DNA of 64,000 bases from Hyphomicrobiales bacterium (GTDB lineage: Bacteria; Pseudomonadota; Alphaproteobacteria; Rhizobiales; Phreatobacteraceae): contig JAFKKV010000028.1 of NCBI GenBank assembly GCA_017304475.1, forward strand, positions 1 to 64,000. The letters are read 5' to 3'. Of this stretch, positions 9,436 through 17,914 are shown one piece after another (position 1 is the stretch's first letter; each line of letters starts with the position of its first letter). The notes below the pieces were generated by a model. The model was not told the DNA's origin. It saw nothing but the letters and a program-made list of their open reading frames with translations, and searched no databases. Position numbers and translations under genes: made by a program.

Positions 9436-10056
9436 ATGACCTTGAAGTTCTTTTTCGGCCCGAAGACCTGCGCGCTGGCCTCGCGCATCGCCCTGGAAGA
9501 AGCCGGCGCGCCCTACGAGGCGGTGCGTCTCGACATGGCCGGCGGCCAGCAGCGGACGCCCGATTATCTCGCGGTCAATCCGAAGGGCAGGGTGCCGGCG
9601 CTCGTCACGCCAAGGGGCGTGCTGACCGAGACGCCGGCGATCCTGGCCTATATCGCCCAGGCCTATCCGGCGGCGAAGCTCGCGCCGTCGGACGACGCCT
9701 ATGCCTTCGCTCAGATCCAGTCGTTCAACAGCTATCTCTGCTCGACCGTCCACATCAACCACGCCCACAAGATGCGCGGCTACCGTTGGGCCGACGAGGA
9801 AAGCTCCTATGCCGACATGAAGCGCAAGGTGCCGCAGACCATGGCCGAGAGCTTCGCGCTGATCGAACGCGATATGTTCGCCGGTCCCTGGGCCATGGGC
9901 GAAAGCTATACCATAGCCGATCCCTATCTCTTCACCATGGCACGCTGGCTCGAAGGCGACGGCGTCGATATCGCCCGCTTTGCAAAAGTCCAGGACCACA
10001 TGCGGCGCATGCTGGAGCGGCCGGCGGTGCAGCGGGCGATCGCCGGCGACGCGTAA
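9436..10056 (+). CDS. Glutathione S-transferase family protein
   Basis: A 206-residue soluble protein with a thioredoxin-fold N-terminal domain (MTLKFFFGPKTCALASRIAL, with NPKGRVPALVTPRG carrying the cis-Pro GSH-binding turn and a TETPAIL segment) and an all-helical C-terminal domain. The SCALASRIAL-type start places it with bacterial beta/theta-like GSTs such as GstA/YfcG relatives. It likely conjugates or reduces electrophiles with glutathione; the substrate cannot be read. It lies 17 bp behind tyrS and is followed by a strong terminator. Confidence 0.9.
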   Translation: MTLKFFFGPKTCALASRIALEEAGAPYEAVRLDMAGGQQRTPDYLAVNPKGRVPALVTPRGVLTETPAILAYIAQAYPAAKLAPSDDAYAFAQIQSFNSYLCSTVHINHAHKMRGYRWADEESSYADMKRKVPQTMAESFALIERDMFAGPWAMGESYTIADPYLFTMARWLEGDGVDIARFAKVQDHMRRMLERPAVQRAIAGDA

Positions 10057-10081
10057 GCGATAGTCGCTTCGACTTGACTGA

Positions 10082-10117
10082 AAAACCCGCGACCTCAAAA
10101 GGTTGCGGGTTTTTTTA
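10082..10117 (+). terminator. Rho-independent terminator after the GST gene
   Basis: A stem AAACCCGCGACCT / AGGTTGCGGGTTT with one G-U pair and a CAAA loop is followed by a run of seven T. It ends the tyrS-GST transcript. Confidence 0.93.
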
Positions 10118-10146
10118 TGACTCAAGATCTGCGCCGTGCCGAAGGC

Positions 10147-10205
10147 GCGTCAACCCTCGCCCGCTAGCGGGCGAGGGTTCACGCGTAAACCCTCGCCCAT
10201 GTCTT
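10147..10205. repeat. Palindromic intergenic repeat, family 1 copy (degenerate)
   Basis: CCCTCGCCCGC-TA-GCGGGCGAGGG forms a perfect hairpin and is followed by a second half-copy CCCTCGCCCAT. It lies between the GST terminator and the convergent YoeB gene. Confidence 0.65.
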
Positions 10206-10266
10206 CTTAGGGGGAGGGGGCGTCGACGCTGCCAGTGCGTTCCGGGCCGCATCGGTCAGCGGGACC

Positions 10267-10521
10267 TCAATAGTGGTAGCGGCATTGGGCGATCAGCAGC
10301 CCCGCCTCGCCGGGGCGATAGACCAGGCGATGCTCCTTGGTGATCCGCCTTGACCACCAGCCCGCGAGCGAGCCGCGCAACGGCTCGGGCTTGCCGGTTC
10401 CGGCAAAGGGGGTACGCAGGCATTCCTTGATCAGCCCATTGATCCGCTGAACGAGCTTCGGGTCATGCTCCTGCCAAAACAGGTAATCCTCCCAAGCCTG
10501 CTCGCTGAAGATCAGCTTCAC
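10267..10521 (-). CDS. yoeB: Type II toxin YoeB/Txe, ribosome-dependent mRNA interferase
   Basis: 84 residues, exactly the length of E. coli YoeB and nearly collinear with it: MKLIFSEQAWEDYLFWQ at the start, KPEPLRGSLAGWWSRRITKEHRLVYR in the middle and CRYHY at the end. The catalytic His83 and Tyr84 and the Arg of EHRLVYR are present, so the toxin looks intact. It cleaves mRNA in the ribosomal A site. It follows yefM with an ATGA overlap, the usual antitoxin-first order of this family. Confidence 0.96.
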   Translation of the reverse strand: MKLIFSEQAWEDYLFWQEHDPKLVQRINGLIKECLRTPFAGTGKPEPLRGSLAGWWSRRITKEHRLVYRPGEAGLLIAQCRYHY

Positions 10522-10772
10522 TCGGTCAGCGTCCGTGCTTCGCCGAGGCCGGCTTCGAGATCCGATACGGCTTTCAGAAGCCGGTCGGCATTGCGCGGGC
10601 TCTGCAGCAGGTAGCGGGTCTCTTCATAGGATGCGAAATCCTCGAGCGACATCAGGACCGCCGCCGGCTTGCCGCGGTCGCGCGTGATGATGACCGGCTG
10701 GTGATCATTGGTCACCTCATCCAGCGTGGCGGCAAGGTTGCGGCGGAGGTCACTATAAGAGGTCGTGCGCAT
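10518..10772 (-). CDS. yefM: Type II antitoxin, Phd/YefM family
   Basis: An 84-residue Phd/YefM-fold antitoxin: MRTTSYSDLRRNLAATLDEV followed by VIITRDRGKPAAVLMSLEDF, the conserved DNA-binding N-terminal half. The C-terminal half (LLQSPRNADRLLKAVSDLEAG) is the toxin-neutralising tail. It overlaps yoeB by four bases. A palindrome immediately upstream (10782..10797) is the expected autorepression site. The pair lies between leuD and the GST terminator. Confidence 0.95.
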   Translation of the reverse strand: MRTTSYSDLRRNLAATLDEVTNDHQPVIITRDRGKPAAVLMSLEDFASYEETRYLLQSPRNADRLLKAVSDLEAGLGEARTLTE

Positions 10773-10781
10773 GGCAATAAT

Positions 10782-10797
10782 GTACGTATATGCGTAC
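10782..10797. promoter_or_regulatory. Probable YefM/YoeB operator
   Basis: The inverted repeat GTACG-TATATG-CGTAC lies 10-25 bp upstream of the yefM ATG. E. coli YefM binds palindromes with a TGTACA core; the TGTAC here is similar. Autoregulation is inferred from the family. Confidence 0.6.
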
Positions 10798-10841
10798 GCT
10801 ATTGCAAGGGTTCCGCGCGGTGCGCGTCGACCCTCGCCCCT

Positions 10842-11420
10842 TCACCGCCGCGGCACCGCCCAGCCCCTCACCACGCCATCCCGCTCCGTGAACGCCGCGA
10901 TCGCCGGCGCTTCGGCAAGCGTCATGTCGATATCGTCGAAACCGTTGAGCAGCTGGGTGCGCCAGATCGGGTCGATGGTGAAGTCGATCGCGAGATTGCC
11001 GGCGGTGATGCGCCGGGCCTCGAGATCGACCGTCACCGGCAAGGCCGCCGCCTCGATCAGCGCCTCGGCGTCGGCCTCGCTGATGAGGGCGGGAACCACG
11101 CCGTTCTTGACGCAATTGGCGGCGAAAATATCGCCGAAACTCGGTGCGACCACCACCCTGAAGCCGAAATCGGCCAGCGCATAGACCGCCGCCTCGCGCG
11201 ACGAGCCGCAGCCGAAATTGCGCCGCGCCACCAGCACGGTCTGCCCGGCCTGGGGCGCGGGCAGTTTCGCCTCGGCGATCAGGTCGTGCAGCAGGAAGCG
11301 GCCGTAACCCTCGGGCTTGCGCGGCTCCTTCATGAAGCGTGCCGGGATCAGCTGGTCGGTGTCGATATTGGCAGCGGCCAGCCGCAGCATCGGCGCGGTC
11401 TCGGTCTTGAACGGCCTCAT
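10842..11420 (-). CDS. leuD: 3-isopropylmalate dehydratase small subunit (LeuD-type)
   Basis: A 192-residue swivel-domain subunit of the aconitase superfamily, partner of the large subunit upstream. AAANIDTDQLIPARFM, the GCGSSREAAVYAL substrate-binding loop and the C-terminal NGFDDIDMTL are diagnostic. The start is the ATG at 11420, which overlaps the TGA of leuC as ATGA; the open frame extends further upstream but only as a shadow of leuC. It forms the active-site lid for hydration/dehydration of a 2- or 3-hydroxy diacid. Because the pair sits opposite a GntR-controlled catabolic operon, it may be a paralogue with another substrate rather than the leucine enzyme. Confidence 0.9.
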   Translation of the reverse strand: MRPFKTETAPMLRLAAANIDTDQLIPARFMKEPRKPEGYGRFLLHDLIAEAKLPAPQAGQTVLVARRNFGCGSSREAAVYALADFGFRVVVAPSFGDIFAANCVKNGVVPALISEADAEALIEAAALPVTVDLEARRITAGNLAIDFTIDPIWRTQLLNGFDDIDMTLAEAPAIAAFTERDGVVRGWAVPRR

Positions 11421-12814
11421 CGCATGCGCCTCACATCGGTCAGCCGGCCGGTGACGGCGGCGGCGGCCACCATGGCCGGAGACATCAGGTGGGTCCGCGC
11501 CGCCGGTCCCTGGCGGCCCTTGAAATTGCGGTTGGTGGTCGAGGCGCAGCGCTCGCCCGGGCCGACCAGGTCGCCGTTCATGCCGACGCACATGGAACAG
11601 CCGGACGCGACCCATTCCAGGCCTGCGGCCTGGAAGATCGCGGCGAGGCCCTCTTCCTCGGCCTGCCGCTTCACCGCGGAGGAGCCGGGCGAGACCACGC
11701 CCGGCACCACCGCGCGCTTGTCGCGCAGCACCTCGGCGGCCGCGCGCAGATCCTCGATCCGGGCATTGGTGCAGGAGCCGATGAACACCCGATCGACGGC
11801 GATGGCGTCGATCCTCTGGCCGGCGGCCAGGTCCATATAGGCCAGCGCGTCACGGACCGCCGCGGCCCTGACCGGGTCGTCGATGCGGGAGGGGTCCGGC
11901 ACTGTCGCCGAGATCGGCAAGGCATGTTCGGGGCTGATGCCCCAGGTGACGGTCGGCGCGATCTCGGCGCCGTCGAGCACGATCTCGCGGTCGAATTCCG
12001 CGTCCGGATCGCCGGCAAGCGCGGCCCAGGCGGCCTCGGCCGCCTCCAGCGCGGCGCCCTCGGGCGCGAAGGGCCGGCCCCGGACATAGGCGGATGTCGC
12101 GGCATCCGGCGCCACCATGCCGCAGCGGCCGCCGGCTTCGATCGACATGTTGCATAGCGTCATCCGGCCTTCCATCGTCAGCGCCCGGATCGCCGCACCG
12201 GCATATTCGATGGCATGGCCGGCCGCGCCGTCGGCGCCGATCGTGGCGATGACGGTCAGCATGATGTCCTTGGCGGAGATGCCGGGGCCGGTTGCGCCAT
12301 TGACGCGGATCCGCAGGCGCTTCGGCTTCTGCTGCCACAGGGTCTGGGTCGCCAGGACATGGGCGACTTCGGACGCACCGATGCCGAAGGCATAGGCGCC
12401 GAAGGCGCCATGCGTGGAGGTATGGCTGTCGCCGCAGACGATCGTCAGTCCCGGCAAAGTCAGTCCCTGTTCCGGGCCGACCACATGGACGATGCCCTGG
12501 CGCGGATCGTCGAGCCCGAACAAGGTGATGCCATGGGTCGCGGCATTGGCGGCCAGCATGTCGACCATGCGGGCGATCGACGGGTCCGGGATCGGGCCGC
12601 CGCGCCCGCGCGTCGGCACATAGTGATCGGCCACCCCGAAGGTGAGGTCGGGCCGGGCGAGGCGCGCGCCACGCGCCTTGAGCTGGCCGAACGCGTGATG
12701 GGATCCCTCATGGACGAAGTGCCGGTCGATCCACAGAAGCGACAATCCGTCGTCCCGCGTGGTCACCACATGGCTGTTCCAGAGCTTGTCGAAGAGGGTG
12801 AGGGGAGCCTTCAC
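11417..12814 (-). CDS. leuC: 3-isopropylmalate dehydratase large subunit (LeuC-type)
   Basis: A 465-residue aconitase-superfamily hydro-lyase. The three [4Fe-4S] cysteines are present: Cys348 in GSCTNARI, and Cys406 and Cys409 in GCSMCVGMN. The substrate loops GDSHTSTHGAFG and NRNFKGRQG are intact. The N-terminus uses a GTG start at 12814. Several stretches differ from what I remember of the housekeeping alphaproteobacterial LeuC (for example VADHYVPTRGRGGPIPDPS, and VGMNGD instead of the usual LAMNPD). A paralogue acting on a related acid, such as a citramalate or dimethylmalate type, is therefore possible. It is transcribed away from the GntR gene across a 186-bp spacer. Confidence 0.9.
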   Translation of the reverse strand: MKAPLTLFDKLWNSHVVTTRDDGLSLLWIDRHFVHEGSHHAFGQLKARGARLARPDLTFGVADHYVPTRGRGGPIPDPSIARMVDMLAANAATHGITLFGLDDPRQGIVHVVGPEQGLTLPGLTIVCGDSHTSTHGAFGAYAFGIGASEVAHVLATQTLWQQKPKRLRIRVNGATGPGISAKDIMLTVIATIGADGAAGHAIEYAGAAIRALTMEGRMTLCNMSIEAGGRCGMVAPDAATSAYVRGRPFAPEGAALEAAEAAWAALAGDPDAEFDREIVLDGAEIAPTVTWGISPEHALPISATVPDPSRIDDPVRAAAVRDALAYMDLAAGQRIDAIAVDRVFIGSCTNARIEDLRAAAEVLRDKRAVVPGVVSPGSSAVKRQAEEEGLAAIFQAAGLEWVASGCSMCVGMNGDLVGPGERCASTTNRNFKGRQGPAARTHLMSPAMVAAAAVTGRLTDVRRMR

Positions 12815-13000
12815 GGCGCAATACTCTCGATCAATGCTTGACCTGGAAAGATTGTATCATAGAGTAGACAATACCGGGAAATTGCTACTGTGTGGTTGAC
12901 GTCGATGGACTTCCAGGCGCAAACGATTGCAGAAATGTCACACTCCGCAAGGGGTTGTGGCGCACGAAGCGCTGATAGTCATCGGGGTGGCGGGACAATC
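12815..13000. promoter_or_regulatory. Divergent control region between leuC and the GntR gene
   Basis: A 186-bp spacer, more A/T-rich than its surroundings, holding both outward promoters. At 12851..12872 there is an imperfect inverted repeat with arms ATTGT and ACAAT around 12 bp, centred about 47 bp upstream of the leuC start. It is a reasonable operator for the neighbouring HutC-type regulator. The assignment is inferred from position. Confidence 0.5.
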
Positions 13001-13807
13001 ATGGCAGACGCAATCGAGACCTCCAAGACGCGACGGGTCTATCTGACCCTGCGTGATCGGATTACCTCCGGCGAATTGACGCCGGGAACCCGGCTGCCGT
13101 CGGAACCCGACCTTGCCGATCTGCACGACGTGTCGCGCGTCACCATTCGCCGCGCGCTCGCCGAGCTCGAGCGGGAAGGCCTGATCTCGCGCCGCCCGGG
13201 CGCCGGCACCTTCATTACCGCGCGCATGATCAAGCGGCCGATCGTCGCAGATCTGTCCAACGCGCTGGCCCATCTCGTCGAAATGGGCCGCTCGACCGAT
13301 GTCAGGCTGCTGCAGTTCGGCTATCTCGATCCGACCCTCGAAATCGCCGAGGCCCTGCGCCTGGATGCCGACGAGAAGGCCCAGCGCTCGGTGCGCGTGC
13401 GCATCATCGACGGCGAGCCGTTCAGCTACCTGGTCACCCACGTGCCGGCGCGCATCGGTACGACCTATACCGAGCAGGAGCTGGCCGCCCAGCCGCTGTT
13501 GACGCTGATCGAGCGGTCCGGCGTCAAGGTTGACCGCGCCACCCAGACCATTTCGGCGACCCTTGCCGGGCCCGACGTGGCCGAGGCCTTGGGCATCGAC
13601 ATCGGCGCGCCGCTGCTGGCGCTCACCCGCGTCGTCTACGACGTCAGGCGGCGCGGCATCGAGCATCTGGTCGCGCTCTACCGTCCGGACCGGTATTCGT
13701 TCCAGATGGATCTCGTCCGCATCGATTCCGGTGGCGACCGCTTGTGGTCGCCGGTCGAGCGGTTCCGCGGTGGCAACAATTTCAACGGCACCGCCACGGC
13801 CGATTGA
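13001..13807 (+). CDS. GntR-family regulator, HutC/UTRA subfamily
   Basis: A 268-residue regulator with an N-terminal winged helix (YLTLRDRITSGELTPGTRLPSE, then DVSRVTIRRALAELEREGLISRRPGAGTFI at about 35-70) and a C-terminal UTRA effector domain (QTISATLAGPDVAEALGIDIGAPLLALTRVVYD). HutC-type members usually repress a catabolic operon until its substrate or an intermediate binds the UTRA domain. The open frame starts at 12890, but the ATG at 13001 gives a standard N-terminus. It lies between the divergent leuCD pair and the importer operon, so it probably controls both. Confidence 0.93.
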   Translation: MADAIETSKTRRVYLTLRDRITSGELTPGTRLPSEPDLADLHDVSRVTIRRALAELEREGLISRRPGAGTFITARMIKRPIVADLSNALAHLVEMGRSTDVRLLQFGYLDPTLEIAEALRLDADEKAQRSVRVRIIDGEPFSYLVTHVPARIGTTYTEQELAAQPLLTLIERSGVKVDRATQTISATLAGPDVAEALGIDIGAPLLALTRVVYDVRRRGIEHLVALYRPDRYSFQMDLVRIDSGGDRLWSPVERFRGGNNFNGTATAD

Positions 13808-13815
13808 TTGACAGA

Positions 13816-13868
13816 TCGCGCGCCATCGCGCGGTCATGGAAGGCAGGTCGCGCGTCATCGCGCGGTCA
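13816..13868. repeat. Two tandem 21-bp near-identical hairpin repeats upstream of the importer operon
   Basis: 13816..13836 and 13848..13868 are identical apart from one base (TCGCGCG[C/T]CATCGCGCGGTCA) and are spaced 32 bp start to start. Each can fold on itself through CGCGC/GCGCG. A separate palindrome TTGAA-TGG-TTCAA follows at 13877..13889. They may be operators or a leader structure for the operon that starts at 13938. Confidence 0.5.
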
Positions 13869-13937
13869 ACTGCGGATTGAATGGTTCAACGACCGGCCCT
13901 TAATGCCGGCGCCTCCAGGGTAACGGGAAAGACGGAG

Positions 13938-15164
13938 ATGAGCGGGATGACTTCTCTCAGTGGATTGTCGCGGCGCAGCCTGATCAAAGCGGGGACGGCA
14001 GGGGCGACGCTGCTCTCGGCGCCGGGTCTTCTGCGGGCCCAGGCAGCGCCGGTGAAGCTCGGCATTCTCCAGCCGGTGACCGGCAATCTGGCCCAGGACG
14101 GCGAATATGGCCGTATCGGCGCCGAGGCGGCGATCAACGAAATCAACGCGGCCGGCGGCATCATGTCGCTCGGCGGCGCGAAGATCGAAATGGTCTTCGG
14201 CGATGCCCGCTCCAATCCGGAGGGCGGCACCCAGGAGGTCGAACGCATGCATGCCGAGGGCGTCGCGGCGGTGGTCGGCGGCTTCGCCTCGCCGATCTGC
14301 CTGGCGGCATCCCAGGCGGCCTCCCGCTATGATCTCGCCTATGTCGTCGATGTCGGCGTCTCCGACGCCATCGTCTCGCGCGGCCTGAAGAACACCTTCC
14401 GCTTCGGTCCGGGCTTCGGCACGGTCACCAAGGCGGCGATCGACAATCTGGTCAAGCTGAACGACGCCGCCGGCAAGCCGGCCAAGACCGTCGTGCTGGT
14501 CCATGAGGACGGCCTGTTCGGCACCGGGCTCGCCAAGCTGATGAACGAGCGGCTCTCGGCGCTCGGCTTCCAGATCCTGGAGACCATTGCCCATCCGACG
14601 CCGGCGCGCGACATGTCGAACGTCGCCCTGCGCATCCGGGCGCTCAACCCCGATCTGGTGATCCCGTCGAGCTATTACGGCGAATTCGTCCTGCTCGCCC
14701 GCACCATGCAGCAGCAGCGCATTCGCCCGAAAGGCATCTATGCCGTGCTCAACGGGGCAGCCTCCAATTTCCGCTTCGTCAAGGAATTCCCCGACGCGGC
14801 GGCCAATGTCATGGACTGCAATCACTGGGCCGATCCGCGCAAGCCGAAGACCGCCGAACTGCGCAAGCAGGTGGAAGCGACCGGCCGCTTCTGGCTCTAC
14901 AACACGCCGCTCAACTATTCCTGCGTGCGGCTGGTGGCCGACGCGATCGAGCGGGCGGCCTCGCGCGACCGGGTCAAGATCATCGAGGCGATCACCGCAT
15001 CGACCTTTGCCGATCACATCATGCCCTATGGTCCGACCAGGTTCGAGAACGGTCAGAACATGGGGGCAGGGCCGGTCAACACCCAGGTCCAGGGGGGCGA
15101 CATCAAGGTGATCTTCCCGTCCGAATTCGCCGACGCCAAGCCGGTCTTCCCGGTCACCGGCTGA
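13938..15164 (+). CDS. Branched-chain-type ABC transporter substrate-binding protein
   Basis: A 408-residue periplasmic binding protein of the LivJ/Peripla_BP_6 family. A twin-arginine signal is visible: Arg12-Arg13 in LSRRSLIKAGTAGATLL, with probable cleavage after AQA near residue 36. The mature protein opens with VKLGILQPVTGNLAQDGEYGR, the usual first strand and ligand loop. The start at 13938 follows a GACGGAG ribosome site and gives the Tat signal at the correct distance, unlike the longer frame from 13881. It delivers ligand to the permeases encoded next. Many Liv-type systems carry amides, aromatic acids or dicarboxylates rather than amino acids, so the ligand is open. Confidence 0.93.
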   Translation: MSGMTSLSGLSRRSLIKAGTAGATLLSAPGLLRAQAAPVKLGILQPVTGNLAQDGEYGRIGAEAAINEINAAGGIMSLGGAKIEMVFGDARSNPEGGTQEVERMHAEGVAAVVGGFASPICLAASQAASRYDLAYVVDVGVSDAIVSRGLKNTFRFGPGFGTVTKAAIDNLVKLNDAAGKPAKTVVLVHEDGLFGTGLAKLMNERLSALGFQILETIAHPTPARDMSNVALRIRALNPDLVIPSSYYGEFVLLARTMQQQRIRPKGIYAVLNGAASNFRFVKEFPDAAANVMDCNHWADPRKPKTAELRKQVEATGRFWLYNTPLNYSCVRLVADAIERAASRDRVKIIEAITASTFADHIMPYGPTRFENGQNMGAGPVNTQVQGGDIKVIFPSEFADAKPVFPVTG

Positions 15165-15291
15165 TATCCGGCGCGCGCGGTCCCGCGCCGGGCGTGCCGA
15201 ACACGAGACGACCCTGACGCGATCAGCGCTGGCCGGACCCGTCCGGCCAGAACGAGATGCCTTGTTTTCGAAAAAGAAGCAGGACCCTCAG

Positions 15292-16173
15292 GTGTTTCAT
15301 TCCTACCCGCCCCAGATCGTGCTGGAAGCCGTGCTGAACGGGCTCCTGACCGGCGCGGTCTATGCCCTGGTCGCGCTCGGGCTGACGCTGGTCTACGGCG
15401 TGCTGCACATCATCAATTTCGCCCATGGCGCGCTCCTGACGCTCGCCATGTTCGCCGTGCTGATGGTGCATCTCGGTCTCGGCCTCGATCCCTACTGGGC
15501 CATTCCGGTGCTGGCACCGCTGTTCTACGGCCTGGGCTACGGCCTGCAGCGCCTGGTCATCGGCCCGGCGAGCCGCAATGACGACGGCTCGATCCTGCTG
15601 GTGACGCTCGGCCTCTCCATTGTGCTGGAAAACGCGCTGCTCGCCATCTTCCGCTCGGATACCCGCGCGCTGACCCTCGACTATTCGTTCCAGGTGGTCG
15701 ATCTCGGCTTCGCGCTGCTGTCGCTGCCCCGGGTCATCGGCCTTGGTGTCGCCATCCTGGTGGCGGTCCTGCTCTGGGCGATCCTGGCGCTGACCGATAC
15801 CGGCAAGGCGATCCGGGCGGTCGCCAAGGAGAAGCTCGGCGCGGCGCTGGTCGGCATCGATGTCCGCCATATCTATGCCGTCACCTTCGGGCTCGGCACG
15901 GCCTGCATCGCGGTCGCGGCCTGCCTGCTCATGCCCTCCTTCTACGTCAATCCGCGCGTCGGCAATGCCTTCGTCCTGGTCGCCTTCACCGTCGTCGTGC
16001 TCGGCGGCATGGGCTCGATCCCCGGCGCGCTGATCGGCGGCCTGACCATCGGCGTGGTCGAGAGCCTGTGCGGCCTCTATCTCGGCGAAAGCCTCGGCCA
16101 GATCGGCATCTTCCTGATCTTCATCCTGGTCCTGCTGTTCCGCCCCACCGGCCTGTTCGGAGCCAAGGCATGA
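15292..16173 (+). CDS. livH: Branched-chain-type ABC transporter permease (LivH-like)
   Basis: An inner-membrane permease of about 293 residues with eight to nine hydrophobic segments. IVLEAVLNGLLTGAVYALVALGLTLVYGVLHIINFAHG is the classical LivH N-terminus (written here only as positions near residue 8 to 45 of the protein). VVVLGGMGSIPGALIGG is the conserved cytoplasmic loop. I chose the GTG at 15292 because AGGA lies seven bases upstream and the first helix begins at the right place; a TTG at 15262 in the same frame would add ten polar residues. It overlaps livM by ATGA. Confidence 0.9.
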   Translation: MFHSYPPQIVLEAVLNGLLTGAVYALVALGLTLVYGVLHIINFAHGALLTLAMFAVLMVHLGLGLDPYWAIPVLAPLFYGLGYGLQRLVIGPASRNDDGSILLVTLGLSIVLENALLAIFRSDTRALTLDYSFQVVDLGFALLSLPRVIGLGVAILVAVLLWAILALTDTGKAIRAVAKEKLGAALVGIDVRHIYAVTFGLGTACIAVAACLLMPSFYVNPRVGNAFVLVAFTVVVLGGMGSIPGALIGGLTIGVVESLCGLYLGESLGQIGIFLIFILVLLFRPTGLFGAKA

Positions 16174-17171
16174 GGCTGCGCGACTTCCGATCGGTCATCC
16201 TGGTGGTCGCGCTGCTGGCGGTGCTGCCGCTCGCCGTGCCGCTGCTGGTCGGCACCGGCCTTGCCGCCGGCGCCAATCTCCTGGTCAACCTGCTGGTCTT
16301 CGCGCTGATCATCACGCTCGCCGCCCAGGGCTGGAACATTGCCGGCGGTTATGGCGGCCAGTTCTCCTTCGGCCACGCCGCCTTTTTCGGCACCGGGGCC
16401 TATGCCCAGGCGATCCTGCAGACGCGCTTCGGCATCAATCCCTGGGCGGCCCTGCCGCTTGCCATCGCCGCCGGCGCATTTGCCGGCTTCGTCATCGGCT
16501 ATCTCGCCTTCCGGGCGCGGCTGCGCGGGTCTTATTTCGCCCTGGTGACGCTCGCTTTCGCCGAGGTGTTCCGCATCCTGGCCAATGCCGCGCCGATCAC
16601 CGGCGGCGCCGCCGGCATCCTGCTGCCGCTGGATGTCCGCATCGGCAATTTCCAGTTCGCCGCGCGCGAAGGCTTCTTTTACCTCGCCTTGGCCCTGGTC
16701 GCCCTGGTCCTGGTGATCAACCGGGCCATGGAACTGTCGCGCTTCGGCGCCTACCTGGTCGCGGTGCGCGAGAACGAGGATGCGGCGCGCGCGCTCGGCG
16801 TCGATACGCTGAAGGTCAAGCTCCAGGCCATCACCCTGTCGGCGGCGATCACGGCGGTCGCCGGCGCGCTCTACACCCAGAAATTCCTCTATATCGACGC
16901 CAATATCGCCTATGGCTCGTGGATCTCGGTCGAGGCGCTGCTCGCGCCGATCATCGGCGGCATCGGCACGCTGTTCGGGCCCCTGTTCGGCACGCTGACG
17001 CTGCTGGGCTTGGGTGAGCTCGCGAAGATCGGCATTCACGCCTTGTTCGGCACGGCGGTGCCGGGCGTCGACCTCGTCGTCTATGGCCTCCTGCTGATCG
17101 CCGCCATCGCCTTCGCACCCCAGGGGGTGACCGGGCTTGCCCGCCGCCTCGCATTCGGGGGAGGCCGCTGA
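16170..17171 (+). CDS. livM: Branched-chain-type ABC transporter permease (LivM-like)
   Basis: A 333-residue second permease with eight or more membrane segments. GGYGGQFSFGHAAFFGTGAY and the cytoplasmic loop YLVAVRENEDAARALGVD are LivM signatures, as is the late segment IIGGIGTLFGPLFGT. The start is the ATG at 16170, overlapping the livH stop as ATGA; the longer frame from 16068 is a livH shadow. It pairs with LivH to form the heterodimeric membrane channel. Confidence 0.94.
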   Translation: MRLRDFRSVILVVALLAVLPLAVPLLVGTGLAAGANLLVNLLVFALIITLAAQGWNIAGGYGGQFSFGHAAFFGTGAYAQAILQTRFGINPWAALPLAIAAGAFAGFVIGYLAFRARLRGSYFALVTLAFAEVFRILANAAPITGGAAGILLPLDVRIGNFQFAAREGFFYLALALVALVLVINRAMELSRFGAYLVAVRENEDAARALGVDTLKVKLQAITLSAAITAVAGALYTQKFLYIDANIAYGSWISVEALLAPIIGGIGTLFGPLFGTLTLLGLGELAKIGIHALFGTAVPGVDLVVYGLLLIAAIAFAPQGVTGLARRLAFGGGR

Positions 17172-17914
17172 TGCTGGAGGTCGAGGCGGTCACCAAGCGG
17201 TTCGGCGGCCTGGTCGCGGTGAACGACGTCACCATGCGGGTCGAGGCCGGCACGATTTCCGGGCTGATCGGGCCGAACGGCGCAGGCAAGACCACGCTGT
17301 TCACCATGATCTCGGGCTTCGAGCGGCCGACCGCCGGGCGCATCCTGTTCGAAGGCCGGGACATTACCGGGCAGAAGCCGGAGGCGCTGGCGCTGATGGG
17401 CATCGCGCGCACCTTCCAGATCGTCCAGCCTTTCGCCGGGTTGAACGTCTGCGAGAACATCGCGGTCGGCGCCTATCTGCGCCATCAAGGCCGCGACAGT
17501 GCGCTGGCCAAGGCCCGGGCGGTCGCAGCCCGGGTCGGGCTCGGCGCCGATCTCGACAAGCCCGCGGCCTCCCTGACGGTGGCCGGCCGCAAGCGCCTGG
17601 AGCTTGCCCGCGCGCTCGCCACCGAGCCGCGCCTGCTGCTGCTCGACGAGGTCCTGGCCGGCCTCAATCCCTCCGAGATCCGCGACATCCTGCCGGTGAT
17701 CCGGGCGGTGCGCGCCACCGGCGTCACCATCCTGATGATCGAGCACGTCATGCAGGCGGTGATGAGCCTCTGCGAGGCGGTCCACGTCATCGCCAATGGC
17801 CGCACGATCGCGCAGGGCACGCCGGCAAGCGTGGTCGGCGATGCCGGTGTGGTCGAAGCCTATCTCGGTCACGGCGCCGCCAGGCGACTGAGCGCGGAGG
17901 CCGCCCATGGCTGA
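17171..17914 (+). CDS. livG: Branched-chain-type ABC transporter ATPase (LivG-like)
   Basis: A 247-residue ABC ATPase. Walker A is GPNGAGKTT, Walker B is LLLLDEVLAGLNP and the switch His follows in MIEHVMQAV. The signature helix reads LTVAGRKRLELARAL instead of LSGGQ, a variant seen in a LivG subgroup. The start overlaps the livM stop as TGATG. The last 20 bases of the gene, including its stop, are repeated exactly at the start of livF, 367 bp downstream, with an inserted-looking segment between them. Confidence 0.94.
   Translation: MLEVEAVTKRFGGLVAVNDVTMRVEAGTISGLIGPNGAGKTTLFTMISGFERPTAGRILFEGRDITGQKPEALALMGIARTFQIVQPFAGLNVCENIAVGAYLRHQGRDSALAKARAVAARVGLGADLDKPAASLTVAGRKRLELARALATEPRLLLLDEVLAGLNPSEIRDILPVIRAVRATGVTILMIEHVMQAVMSLCEAVHVIANGRTIAQGTPASVVGDAGVVEAYLGHGAARRLSAEAAHG
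17895..17914 (+). repeat. 20-bp direct repeat, left copy, at the end of livG
   Basis: Identical over 20 bp to 18262..18281. It carries the livG TGA and also an ATG followed by GCTGA, matching the first codons of livF. Confidence 0.85.
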
